Source: Rhodobacter sp. (GTDB lineage: Bacteria > Pseudomonadota > Alphaproteobacteria > Rhodobacterales > Rhodobacteraceae). Taken from it: 64,000 nucleotides of DNA. Below the pieces are notes generated by a model. That model worked only from the letters and a program-made list of their open reading frames with translations. It was not told the DNA's origin and ran no database searches. A program made the translations under genes and the position numbers. The number at the start of each line of letters is the position of its first letter. Position 1 is the stretch's first letter. Positions 36,172 through 44,436 of this stretch are shown in pieces. Location: contig JASJDP010000004.1 in the NCBI GenBank assembly GCA_030065095.1, forward strand, positions 162,896 through 226,895, written 5' to 3'.

Positions 36172-36939
36172 TTAACGCGGGGCCATGCGGATGGCGCCGT
36201 CGAGCCGGACGACCGATCCGTTCAGCATCGGGTTCCCGGCGATGTGGCACACCATGGCCGCAAACTCGGACGGATCCCCCAGGCGCGACGGGAACGGGAC
36301 CTGCGCGCCAAGGCTATCCTGCACCTCCTGCGGCAGGCCCTCCAGAAGCGGCGTCAGAAACAGTCCCGGTGCGATGCTGACGACCCGGATGCCGAGCTGG
36401 GCCAGATCCCGCGCCATCGGCAGCGTCATGCCGACGATGCCGCCCTTGGACGCCGCATAGGCCACCTGCCCGACCTGCCCCTCGAAGGCGGCGACCGACG
36501 CGGTGTTGACGATCACCCCGCGCTCGCCGTCCGGCGTCACGGGGTCGTTCGCGGCCATGATGGCGGCGGCCTGGCTGGCGCAGTTGAAGCTGCCGATCAG
36601 ATTGACGGCGACGGTCTTTTGAAAGACCGCCGGATCATGCGCCGCGCCGCGCGAGACGGTCTTGGCCGCAGGGCCGATTCCGGCGCAGTTGACCAGGATG
36701 TGAAGCGATCCGTGGCGGTCGGTGACCGCCTTGAACCCGGCGGCGACACTGCCGGGATCGCTGACATCGACCGGCTCGAAACCGGCGCCGATTTCGGCGG
36801 CCTGCGCCGCGCCAAGCCCGGCGTTCAGATCGAAAAGCGTGACCTGCGCCCCTGCCTCGGCCAGCGCCCGCGCGGTTGCGGCGCCCAGGCCCGACGCGCC
36901 GCCCGTCACCGCGGCGATGGTCTGATCGTTGATCTGCAT
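36172..36939 (-). CDS. Short-chain dehydrogenase, 3-hydroxyacyl-CoA dehydrogenase type-2 like
   Basis: A 255-residue classical SDR. NAD-binding is seen in AAVTGGASGLGAATARALAE with Asp in VTLFDLNAGLG indicating NAD+ preference; structural motif NCAGIG; catalytic Ser in VNTASVAAFEGQVGQ and Tyr-Lys in VAYAASKGG. The overall pattern (MARDLAQLGIRVVSIAPGLF) matches type-2 hydroxyacyl-CoA dehydrogenases (HSD10-like), which act in beta-oxidation and branched-chain breakdown. It is a single gene convergent with the GST, so context gives no further hint. Confidence 0.88.
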   Translation of the reverse strand: MQINDQTIAAVTGGASGLGAATARALAEAGAQVTLFDLNAGLGAAQAAEIGAGFEPVDVSDPGSVAAGFKAVTDRHGSLHILVNCAGIGPAAKTVSRGAAHDPAVFQKTVAVNLIGSFNCASQAAAIMAANDPVTPDGERGVIVNTASVAAFEGQVGQVAYAASKGGIVGMTLPMARDLAQLGIRVVSIAPGLFLTPLLEGLPQEVQDSLGAQVPFPSRLGDPSEFAAMVCHIAGNPMLNGSVVRLDGAIRMAPR

Positions 36940-37207
36940 GGATATTGCTCCCCTGCGGTTTGGCCGGACCGTAGCGCCTTGCGGGCAGAGGTCTCAAGGG
37001 ACATCGAAACCCAGGAATGCGCTGATTGCCTCGGCGCCCGACAAGCGCTCGCCGCGGAAGATATTCGGGCCCCGACGAACGAACCTCGATCGCCGGCGGG
37101 TGCGCGCCGCATGAGACTGCCGCCTCTTCACGCGCCGCAACGCCTTTCCACTGTCGCGCTGAAGGACTAGGTCAAGGCTCGTAACCGGAAAACGGGGATG
37201 GGCAGGC

Positions 37208-38827
37208 ATGGATGACTGGTGGCGCGGTGCGGTGATCTATCAGATCTATCCGCGCAGTTTTAAGGATACGACCGGGTCCGGCGTGGGCGACCTGCCGGGG
37301 ATCGCCCGGCGGTTGGACCATGTCGCCTCGCTCGGCGCCGACGCGATCTGGCTGTCGCCGTTCTTCCCCTCGCCGATGGATGACATGGGGTACGACGTCA
37401 GCGACTATTGCGGGGTCGATCCCCTGTTCGGGACACTGGCGGATTTCGATGCGCTGGTGGCGCGGGCGCATGACCTGGGGCTGAAGGTGATCATCGACCA
37501 GGTGTTCAACCATTCCTCGGACCGGCACCCCTGGTTTGCCGAAAGCCGCACATCGCGCGAGAACTCAAAGGCGGATTGGTATGTCTGGGCCGATCCGAAA
37601 CCCGACGGCAGCCCGCCGAACAACTGGCCGTCGGTGTTTGGCGGACCGGCCTGGGCGTGGGAGCCGCAGCGGCGGCAGTATTACCTGCACAACTTCCTCG
37701 CCAGCCAGCCGGACCTGAACTTTCATTGCCCCGACGTCGTCGAGGCGCTGCTGGACACGATGCGGTTCTGGCTGGACCGTGGGGTCGACGGCTTCCGGCT
37801 GGATACCGTGAACTACTACACCCACGACGCGGGCCTGCGCGACAACCCGCCCGCAGCGCCAGAGGACGTCTGGCCGCCCGGAAACCACTATGACATGCAG
37901 GCGCATCTGTTTTCGAAATCGCAGGCCGGGAACCTGGGCGTGCTGGAACGCATGCGGGCGCTGACCGACCGGTATAGCGCGCGCGCCATGGTGGGCGAGG
38001 TCGGCGAGCGGGATCGCGCCATCGAGATCATGGCAGAATACACCAGCGGGCCCAGGCGGCTGCACATGGCCTATTCCTTCGACATGCTGGGGCCGGAGTT
38101 CACGGCGGCGCATTTCCGGACGAGGATCGAGCGTTTTTTCGCGGGCGCCCCGGACGGCTGGCCCTGCTGGTCGTTTTCCAACCACGATGTCGCGCGGCAT
38201 GCGGGCCGGTGGCAGAGGCACGGGGTGTCGCAGGACGCCGTGGCGAAGCAGGCGATTTCCCTGCTGGCGTCGTTCGAGGGAACGCTGGGGATCTACCAGG
38301 GCGAGGAACTGGGACTGACCGATACGGAGCTGGAGTATCACGAGTTGACCGACCCGGTGGGCCTGCGGTTCTGGCCGGACAACAAGGGCCGCGACGGGGC
38401 CCGGACGCCGATGGTGTGGAAGGACGGGCCGCAGGCGGGGTTTTCGGACGGGGTGCCGTGGCTGCCGGTGAAAGGCCCGCAGGCGGCGCGCAACGTGGCC
38501 GCGCAAGAGGCCGACCCGGCGTCGGTGCTGCACCACTATCGGCGGGTTCTGACGTGGCGCAAAACCGAACCCGCCCTGCTGCACGGCCGCACCGAGTTCC
38601 TGGAGTTCCCCGAGCCGGTGCTGGGCTTTCATCGCCGCGCCGGGGAGGCTGTGCTGACCTGCCTGTTCAATCTGTCGCCGGATCCGGTGGCGCTGACGGC
38701 ACCTGGAGCAGAGATCGCCGGGCCGCACCATGCAGAGCTTGCAGACAGGCGGCTGACCCTACCCGGCAGCGGCTTTGCCTGGCTGCGCGGGTCCGGCAAG
38801 GGTGTCACCATTCAAATGCTGCCCTAA
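37208..38827 (+). CDS. GH13 alpha-glucosidase
   Basis: A 539-residue cytoplasmic glycoside hydrolase of the oligo-1,6-glucosidase/AglA group. Conserved regions: AVIYQIYPRSFKDTTGSGVG, VIIDQVFNHSSDRHPW, GFRLDTVNYY with the nucleophile Asp, AMVGEVGERDR with the acid/base Glu, and WSFSNHDVARHAG with the stabilising Asp. It should release glucose from alpha-glucosides such as maltose or sucrose. GGCAGG precedes the ATG. No sugar transporter or regulator lies beside it; the 268-nt gap before it (36940-37207) shows no gene. Confidence 0.93.
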   Translation: MDDWWRGAVIYQIYPRSFKDTTGSGVGDLPGIARRLDHVASLGADAIWLSPFFPSPMDDMGYDVSDYCGVDPLFGTLADFDALVARAHDLGLKVIIDQVFNHSSDRHPWFAESRTSRENSKADWYVWADPKPDGSPPNNWPSVFGGPAWAWEPQRRQYYLHNFLASQPDLNFHCPDVVEALLDTMRFWLDRGVDGFRLDTVNYYTHDAGLRDNPPAAPEDVWPPGNHYDMQAHLFSKSQAGNLGVLERMRALTDRYSARAMVGEVGERDRAIEIMAEYTSGPRRLHMAYSFDMLGPEFTAAHFRTRIERFFAGAPDGWPCWSFSNHDVARHAGRWQRHGVSQDAVAKQAISLLASFEGTLGIYQGEELGLTDTELEYHELTDPVGLRFWPDNKGRDGARTPMVWKDGPQAGFSDGVPWLPVKGPQAARNVAAQEADPASVLHHYRRVLTWRKTEPALLHGRTEFLEFPEPVLGFHRRAGEAVLTCLFNLSPDPVALTAPGAEIAGPHHAELADRRLTLPGSGFAWLRGSGKGVTIQMLP

Positions 38828-39260
38828 AATGCGATGCGTTTCGGCGGCACCGCATTCATCGGTTCTTGGTCTGGGGCTGCCATTCAAGAAATTGGAAGGA
38901 GCGGCCTCTCCACTCCTGATGAGGATCGCGCCCGACCCCGAGGGTGGGCGCCTCTCAGCGTGCGATCTGTCCTCTCCGAAGCACAGAGGTCTCAATAAAG
39001 TCAGGCGTCTCAACGCATCGCGCCCGCCCTGGGGGGCGGGGTCGGGCGCGATCCGGGCTTGCAGCCCGGGGAACGGGTGATCGAGGGGAGCTCCTAAAAT
39101 TGAGACTATGTTGACCGTCCGCTCCAGGCCAAAACCGGCCACACGCTTCACCCAATACGCATCCCGCTCCGAAGCCCCGTCAATCTGCGGCCGCGCCAAA
39201 CAAAACCGCGGCCCTGCCACGGCATCGGCAAATCCTCCCGTTCCCGGGTGTCGTGGCCGC
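38828..39260. other. 433-nt non-coding interval containing repeat copy B
   Basis: It lies between the convergent alpha-glucosidase and DUF302 genes. 38828-38922 shows nothing I recognise. 38923-39140 is the structured repeat. 39141-39260 is GC-rich with no gene or clear terminator. Short open frames crossing the repeat look like by-products of its base composition. Confidence 0.6.
38923..39140 (+). repeat. Structured intergenic repeat, copy B
   Basis: A 218-bp element matching 22639-22860. Its first 132 bp can form a nested fold: outer arms GGATCGCGCCCGACCCC (38923-38939) and GGGGTCGGGCGCGATCC (39038-39054) pair over 17 bp without mismatch, and inner arms GGGTGGGCGC (38942-38951) and GCGCCCGCCC (39020-39029) pair with one G-U. 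A short hairpin CCGGGC/GCCCGG follows. The nearby ATCGCGCCCG (39017-39026) can compete for the same right arm. No protein family is seen. Confidence 0.88.
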
Positions 39261-39689
39261 CTACTGCCCGGCCGCTTCGCGGGCGATGTCGTCCAGCAGC
39301 GTCTGCACTTCCTGCATCGGACCGTCGGGCATGTTGCGGAAGCCGATCATCACGTCGTCGCCCTTGTGCGTGACGAAGATGCCGTACGGGCAATGGGCGA
39401 TGTTCATCAGATCCTGCTCCATCACGCTGCGCGAGACGGTGGAGGAGCAGAACAGGAAGACGTCCGCCTCGTCGAACAGATCCACGGTGCCGCCGACATC
39501 GTCCTTGGTGCGCGCGAGCATCTCGCCGACATGGCTGACATAGTCGATCACCAGCCCGCGGCCGACGATGGCGGTCTCGACCGCGAACGCGGCGTCTTCG
39601 AATGAGTCCTCGGTGGCGTAGGTGGTCACGCCATCGGCGAGGACAGGCAGTGCCATGGCAGTCAGGGCTGCAGCCAGAATCAAGCGCAT
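39261..39689 (-). CDS. DUF302 family periplasmic protein
   Basis: A 142-residue protein with signal peptide MRLILAAALTAMALPVLADG and the DUF302 pattern (SFEDAAFAVETAIVGRGLVI, HVGEMLARTKDDVGGTVDLF, NIAHCPYGIFVTHKGDDVMI). DUF302 proteins often accompany sulfur oxidation or haem-protein genes; their role is unclear. One Cys (FLFCSSTV) and the HCPYG motif are conserved-looking. GGAGGA precedes ATG 39689. It lies 114 nt downstream of soxF on the same strand, behind two hairpins, with a possible FNR-type box upstream. Confidence 0.85.
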   Translation of the reverse strand: MRLILAAALTAMALPVLADGVTTYATEDSFEDAAFAVETAIVGRGLVIDYVSHVGEMLARTKDDVGGTVDLFDEADVFLFCSSTVSRSVMEQDLMNIAHCPYGIFVTHKGDDVMIGFRNMPDGPMQEVQTLLDDIAREAAGQ

Positions 39690-39745
39690 CGGGATTTCCT
39701 CCATCGTTTCGGGATCAGGCTATCCCCCGTTCGCGCAAGGGGACT

Positions 39746-39759
39746 TTGATCCGGCTCAA
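39746..39759 (-). promoter_or_regulatory. Candidate FNR/CRP-type box upstream of the DUF302 gene
   Basis: TTGAGCCGGATCAA on the minus strand fits TTGA-N6-TCAA, the half-site pattern of FNR/Dnr-type regulators. It is about 57 nt before the DUF302 start and overlaps one of the soxF terminator hairpins, so the match may be a by-product of that hairpin. Confidence 0.3.
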
Positions 39760-39795
39760 ACCGGATCGAAAAGGGCCGCCCCGGCAGGGCGGCCC
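39748..39795 (-). terminator. Tandem terminator hairpins after soxF
   Basis: In the transcript, GGGCCGCCC-TGCCG-GGGCGGCCC (39773-39795) is a perfect 9-bp stem followed by UUUU (39769-39772), a good intrinsic terminator 8 nt after the soxF stop. A second stem GATCCGG/CCGGATC (39748-39767) follows at once. Confidence 0.75.
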
Positions 39796-39803
39796 GATCA
39801 GGC

Positions 39804-41069
39804 TCAGCCGAGCATGTCGGCGGTGATGCCGGAATACCAGCCGAGCGACTCTTCATAGGTCGCCTTGCGCAGCGCGGCATCCTCGCCGGTCTGGCTGATG
39901 AAGCCGTCGACCTTGGCGATCTTCTCGTCCGTCGCCTCGTAGGTCGCGCCGACCTTGACGCCGTCGTCGGTGTCAATGAGCGACCAGCAGGTGTTCGAGA
40001 ACTTGGCCGGGAATACGCGGCTGCCGGTCAGGGCGCCGCGCACGGCATTTGCGCAGACCTTGGCCTGGCTGTTGGCCGAGAAGCCCGATTTCGGCATGTC
40101 GCCCTGGGCCGATGCGTCGCCGAGGACATGGATGTCCGCGTCCATCTTCGAGGACATGTCGGCGGCGTTCACCGGGGCCCAGTTGCCGTCGGTGATACCG
40201 GCCATCTCGCAGATGCGGCCCGCCTTCATCGCCGGGATGACGTTGCAGACGTCGACATTTTCGACGCTGCCGTCGATGTCGACGGTCATCGCCGCGGGAT
40301 CGACGGTGAAGTTCTCGCCGCCGAAATCCGGGCCGATCCGCTCGATCATGCCGCCGTAGTGGTTGTTCCAGCCTTCCTCGAACAGGCCCTGCTTGGAAAA
40401 CTTCGGTTTGGGATCGACCACCAGGATCTTGGCGGTCGGGTTGTTGGCCTTCAGCGCATGCGCGACCATCGAGATCCGCTCATACGGTCCCGGCGGGCAA
40501 CGATAGGGGTTGGGCGGCGCGATCATCGCGAAGGTTCCGCCTTCGGGCATCGCCATGATCTGGGCCTTCAATAGCTCGGTCTGCGAGCCGGCCTTGTAGG
40601 CGTGCGGCATGGCGTTCTGGGCCGAGAGATCCCAGCCCGGGACCGAGCCGTCGACAAAGTCGATGCCGGGCGACAGGATCAGCTTGTCGTAAGGGACCGA
40701 TCCGCCGCCGGCGAGCGCGACGGTCTTGGCGTCGCGGTCGATACCCACCGCCCAGTCGTGCACCACGTTCACGCCCTGGCTGGCGAGGTTGCCGTAGCCA
40801 TGGCCGAGATCCTCCATCTCCTGGAAGCCGCCGATATAGAGGTTCGAGAAGAAGCAGGTGTAGTAACGGCGCGTTGGCTCGATCAGGGTGACGTCGATCT
40901 CGCCGCCCGAATCCTTGTTGATATAGCGCGCGGCCGTCGCCCCGCCGGCGCCACCGCCGACCACCACGACGCGCGGCTTCGAATGGCTGCCGCCCATCAC
41001 CATGGGCGCCGAGAGCGCCGCGGCACCCGCCGCAGTCGCGCCCAGGAAATGGCGTCTGTTCAGTGTCAT
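39804..41069 (-). CDS. soxF: SoxF, FAD-containing subunit of sulfide dehydrogenase (flavocytochrome c)
   Basis: A 421-residue periplasmic flavoprotein. It carries a Tat signal (NRRHFLGATAAGAAALSAPM), an FAD-binding motif (RVVVVGGGAGGATAARYIN) and cysteines placed as in FccB/SoxF: RYYTCFFSN, PYRCPPGPYER and SNTCWSL, for covalent FAD attachment and redox action. With SoxE it should oxidise sulfide or reactivate the Sox system. ATG 41069 follows GGGAGGATCC; the upstream extension has no similarity. Last gene of the soxCDEF unit, closed by two hairpins. Confidence 0.94.
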   Translation of the reverse strand: MTLNRRHFLGATAAGAAALSAPMVMGGSHSKPRVVVVGGGAGGATAARYINKDSGGEIDVTLIEPTRRYYTCFFSNLYIGGFQEMEDLGHGYGNLASQGVNVVHDWAVGIDRDAKTVALAGGGSVPYDKLILSPGIDFVDGSVPGWDLSAQNAMPHAYKAGSQTELLKAQIMAMPEGGTFAMIAPPNPYRCPPGPYERISMVAHALKANNPTAKILVVDPKPKFSKQGLFEEGWNNHYGGMIERIGPDFGGENFTVDPAAMTVDIDGSVENVDVCNVIPAMKAGRICEMAGITDGNWAPVNAADMSSKMDADIHVLGDASAQGDMPKSGFSANSQAKVCANAVRGALTGSRVFPAKFSNTCWSLIDTDDGVKVGATYEATDEKIAKVDGFISQTGEDAALRKATYEESLGWYSGITADMLG

Positions 41070-41152
41070 TTGGGATCCTCCCTTCCTAATCCCGGTTCGC
41101 CCCGGGTGATGAAAAAGCCCCGGGCGCGTCACCCGGGGCTCCGTTGCTGCCG

Positions 41153-41863
41153 TCACTCTTCGAGTTCGGCAAAATACGCGGCCAGCGCCGCAATCTCTTC
41201 ATTGTTGAGCCGCCCGGCCATCATCTGCATCACCGGATGCGGCCGGAGCTTGCGTTTATAGGCGTGCATCGCGATGACGAAATCCTCTTCGGGCCAAAAT
41301 GTGATCGACGGGATGCCCTCGGCCGCGCCATCGGCGCGATGGCAGGTCAGGCACTCGCTTGACAGGTATTCACCATACTCCGAGTCGCCCTGGATTTCGA
41401 GGATATCGGGCGGCAGCCGTACTTCCAGCGCCGCGGCGATCGCCGTCGGCGCGGCCTCGGGGATGTTCTGCGGGTTGTCGGAGTAGATCCTGAGAAAGGC
41501 CAGAAGGTCGGCGCGTTCCTGCGGGTCTTCAAGCCCGTCATAGCTCATCCGCGTGCCCGAGGCGAAGATCTGGGGATTTTCGATGTAGTAGCCCAGTTTC
41601 TCGAGGTCCCAGACCAGCCCGTCATTGCCGGCACGGGTCAGGCTTTCGGAATAGGTGAATCCGTCGATGCCGGCGGCCTTGCGTCCGAAGATGCCGTTCA
41701 GATGCGGACCAATTCCGTTTTCCGCCCCCTGCCCCAGTTCATGGCAGCCCGAGCATTCATCGAAAATCTCGGCCCCGTTTTCCGCATTGCCGAAATCGTC
41801 GGCCGCCATGGCGGGCAAGGCCCAGACCATGGCGGCCAACAGGGAGAATTTCAGGTGTTTCAT
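41153..41863 (-). CDS. soxE: SoxE, di-haem c-type cytochrome
   Basis: A 236-residue periplasmic cytochrome with signal peptide MKHLKFSLLAAMVWALPAMA and two haem sites, CSGCH near residue 37 and CLTCH near 172. The first domain resembles cytochrome c-550 (GPHLNGIFGRKAAGIDGFTY); the second ends with PVMQMMAGRLNNEEIAALAA. Electron partner of SoxF in the flavocytochrome c. It starts 4 nt after the soxD stop and ends 83 nt before soxF. Confidence 0.92.
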   Translation of the reverse strand: MKHLKFSLLAAMVWALPAMAADDFGNAENGAEIFDECSGCHELGQGAENGIGPHLNGIFGRKAAGIDGFTYSESLTRAGNDGLVWDLEKLGYYIENPQIFASGTRMSYDGLEDPQERADLLAFLRIYSDNPQNIPEAAPTAIAAALEVRLPPDILEIQGDSEYGEYLSSECLTCHRADGAAEGIPSITFWPEEDFVIAMHAYKRKLRPHPVMQMMAGRLNNEEIAALAAYFAELEE

Positions 41864-41867
41864 GGCG

Positions 41868-43082
41868 TCACTCGGCAAACGTCGCGAGATAGGCGGTGAC
41901 GGCGGCCACATCCTCGGCCTTCTTCAATCCCCTGAACGACATCCGCGTCCCCTTGGCGAACCCCTTGGGATCTTCGAGAAACGCCGCCAGCGCCGCCTCA
42001 TCCCAGACCGCTCCGCTATCGGCCAAGCTCGTGAGCGCCTTGGAGTATTTGAAGTCCTTGGCGCCGACCGCAGCGCCGACGATGCCATTGAGATGCGGGC
42101 CGGTGCCGTGCTTGGCGCCGTCGCCGACCTTGTGGCAGGCCTTGCATTTCTTGAACACCTTCTCGCCGGTGGCGATCAGTTCGGGATCGGCGGCGACAGC
42201 GACGACCGCCTCTTCCGTTTCGGCCATCTCGGCCGTCGTCTCGGTCGTTTCCGCCGCCGCGACCTCGACCGGCGCACCGCCGGAACTTTCGGCGCCCATG
42301 GTCTCGGCGGCCTCTTCGGCGCCGTCTTCCTCGGGGGTCACGTCCAGCACACGGGCACGCATGGTGATCTCGACGCTGTCCTTGCAATTCTCCATACAGG
42401 GCGCGCCGGTCCAGATCGGGTATTCGGTCTCGGCCCGGTCGTCGACGATGAAACCGCCGGCGTTGGGCAGCTCCACTTCGGCGAAGTTTTCCTTCGACAG
42501 CGTAAAGTCGTCGTCGACGAGGTCGTTGTTGTAAAGGATGTAGGCGGTGATCGCATAGACCTCGTCGGCGGTCAGCGTCTGCGCGCCGCCGAAGGGCATC
42601 GAGCGGTTCACATAATCCCAGACGGTCGACAGATAAGGCCAGTAGCTGCCGACGGTCTTAAGCGGATCCTCGTCGGCCAGCGTCCCCATGCCGCCGGCCA
42701 GCTTCGGCCAGTTGTCGACACCCTCGCCGAACGAGCCATGGCAGATCGCGCAGTTGTCCTCGAAAAGCTCTTCGCCGGTCCAGACATCGCCCGACCCGTC
42801 GGGCAGACCGGTGCCGTCGGGCTGGATGTCGACATCCCAGGCGGCGATTTCCTCGGGCAGCGCCGGGCGGCCCAGGCCGAACTTGGCCGTCGCGTCGCCT
42901 TCGGTGGCGACCGCAGCCATCAGCGGCGACGGCGGCGGAGCGGTGTAGGCGGCGATCGCCTCGCTGCGGTCGGGCAGCGGCGGCATCGCCGTGACGTTGC
43001 GGTCGGCAAAGTTGTAGGCGACCACCAGAACCGCCGCGGCGGGGGCGGCGGCCGTGGCGAAGAGTTTAAGAGACTTCGACAT
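41868..43082 (-). CDS. soxD: SoxD, di-haem subunit of sulfane dehydrogenase SoxCD
   Basis: A 404-residue protein with an N-terminal hydrophobic export segment (LFATAAAPAAAVLVVAYNFA) and two haem motifs, CAICH (about 112) and CKACH (about 309). The first domain matches SoxD (GDVWTGEELFEDNCAICHGS, AITAYILYNNDLVDDDFTL), the second is a cytochrome c-550-like domain. Between them is a low-complexity Glu/Ala/Thr-rich linker of about 50 residues. With SoxC it removes six electrons from SoxY-bound sulfane sulfur. Overlaps the soxC end by 17 nt. Confidence 0.94.
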   Translation of the reverse strand: MSKSLKLFATAAAPAAAVLVVAYNFADRNVTAMPPLPDRSEAIAAYTAPPPSPLMAAVATEGDATAKFGLGRPALPEEIAAWDVDIQPDGTGLPDGSGDVWTGEELFEDNCAICHGSFGEGVDNWPKLAGGMGTLADEDPLKTVGSYWPYLSTVWDYVNRSMPFGGAQTLTADEVYAITAYILYNNDLVDDDFTLSKENFAEVELPNAGGFIVDDRAETEYPIWTGAPCMENCKDSVEITMRARVLDVTPEEDGAEEAAETMGAESSGGAPVEVAAAETTETTAEMAETEEAVVAVAADPELIATGEKVFKKCKACHKVGDGAKHGTGPHLNGIVGAAVGAKDFKYSKALTSLADSGAVWDEAALAAFLEDPKGFAKGTRMSFRGLKKAEDVAAVTAYLATFAE

Positions 43083-44337
43083 TTTCGGCCTCCCCGGTTT
43101 CGCGGACCCACCAGGTCTGGATGCAGTTGTTGTGATAGATCGAATTCAGTCCGCGCACTTCGCGCAGCTGTTCCTTGGTCGGCTGGACATAGCCGGTGTC
43201 GTCCATGGCGCGGGATTGCAGCAGCATCTCTGACCCGTCCCAGTCGATTTCCAGGTAGAACCGCGAAAGCGCCATTTTCTGCCCCGGCTGCGCCAGACGC
43301 GCCTGGGTCCAGTTCATGCCGCCGTCGGTCGAAACGTCGACACGGGTGATCGCGCCGTTGCCCGACCAGGCGAGCCCGGTGATCACCAGCGGCCCCGGCC
43401 CATGGGTGATCGGCGCCTGCGGGCTGGGCGAGGTGACGACCGATTTCGCGTCCATTGCCCAGGTCCACTTGCGGCTGGTGCCGTCTTCCAGCGTGTCGGT
43501 GTATTTGCTGGTCTCTTCGCGGCTTTCCACGGGCCCATCCATCACCTCGACCCGGCGCAGCCACTTCACCCACATGTTGCCTTCCCAGCCCGGCACGACC
43601 AGGCGGACGGGATAGCCGTGTTCCTTGCGCAGCGCCTCGCCATTGGCCTTGAACGCCACCAGAACGTCGTCGAGCGCCTTTTCCATCGGGATCGAGCGGC
43701 CGTTCGAGCTGGCATCGGCGCCCTCGACATAGACCCATTTGCCCGCGGTCTCGGCCGGCAGGCCCGCTTCGGCCAGCAAGGTGCGCAACGGCACCCCGGT
43801 ATATTCCATGTTGTGGATCATGCCGTGGGTGAACTGCGCCCCGTTCAGCTGGGCGCCCGCCCATTCCATGCCGGTATTGGCGGCGCATTCGCAGAAATAC
43901 ACATGGTTTTCACGCGGGAAGCGTTCGAGATCTGCATAGGTGAAGACCAGCGGCGTGTCGACGAGGCCGTTGATCATCAGCCGGTAGTCTTCCTTGGCCA
44001 GTTCGATGGCGCCCGAGTGGTGCCGTTCGAACGCGCAGCCCTGCGGCGTGATCGTGCCGTCGAGCGCGTGGATCGGCGTGAAGTTGATCGAGCTGATCGT
44101 GTCCGCCGTCAGCCATTCCACGTTGCGCCGGATCACGTCGCTTTCGAACTCGATCGGCAGGCCATAGGGCGTCGCATCGACGCCATCGCCGGTGAGCGAG
44201 GCCCAGTCCTGCAATTCGGTGATCAGCGGATCCGGCCCCTCGGCGGCCCCGGCGGCGCCTGCAGCCGCGATCCCGGCGGTGGCGGCCGCACCGCCCTTCA
44301 GGAATGCACGGCGCGAGGACTTCAATTCATCGGACAT
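43066..44337 (-). CDS. soxC: SoxC, molybdopterin subunit of sulfane dehydrogenase
   Basis: A 423-residue molybdenum enzyme of the sulfite oxidase family, exported by Tat (SSRRAFLKGGAAATAGIAAA). The molybdenum-binding Cys is in HVYFCECAANTGMEWAG; IVRRNVEWL-like and GYPVRLVVPGWEGNMWVKWL segments and the C-terminal dimerisation domain (VDVSTDGGMNWTQARLAQPG) are all present. It acts with SoxD. GGGAGG precedes its ATG, and a candidate repressor site lies 28 nt upstream, suggesting soxCDEF has its own promoter. Confidence 0.95.
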   Translation of the reverse strand: MSDELKSSRRAFLKGGAAATAGIAAAGAAGAAEGPDPLITELQDWASLTGDGVDATPYGLPIEFESDVIRRNVEWLTADTISSINFTPIHALDGTITPQGCAFERHHSGAIELAKEDYRLMINGLVDTPLVFTYADLERFPRENHVYFCECAANTGMEWAGAQLNGAQFTHGMIHNMEYTGVPLRTLLAEAGLPAETAGKWVYVEGADASSNGRSIPMEKALDDVLVAFKANGEALRKEHGYPVRLVVPGWEGNMWVKWLRRVEVMDGPVESREETSKYTDTLEDGTSRKWTWAMDAKSVVTSPSPQAPITHGPGPLVITGLAWSGNGAITRVDVSTDGGMNWTQARLAQPGQKMALSRFYLEIDWDGSEMLLQSRAMDDTGYVQPTKEQLREVRGLNSIYHNNCIQTWWVRETGEAENVEVS

Positions 44338-44364
44338 TGAATGATGCCTCCCTTACGTTCTCAC

Positions 44365-44380
44365 ATTCAGCATACTGAAT
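44365..44380 (-). promoter_or_regulatory. Candidate SoxR operator upstream of soxC
   Basis: ATTCAGCATACTGAAT is a perfect inverted repeat (ATTCA-N6-TGAAT), 28 nt before the soxC start in the soxB-soxC gap. It shares ACTGAAT with the sites before soxX and soxB. Link to SoxR is inferred. Confidence 0.5.
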
Positions 44381-44436
44381 TTGTGTTCCACTGCCTACTG
44401 CGGCGCGTTTACGCACCTGTCCGGCCGGCACCAGGT

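Noticed and set aside
36994..37209. 71-codon minus-strand frame upstream of the alpha-glucosidase gene
   Set aside because: Arg-rich, no family and no ribosome-binding site; probably non-coding.
38775..39080. Possible small protein encoded by the repeat (similar frames in both copies)
   Set aside because: The frame can be read in both copies at first, but it breaks at the G-run length difference and substitutions are not mainly at third positions; structured DNA/RNA explains the conservation better.
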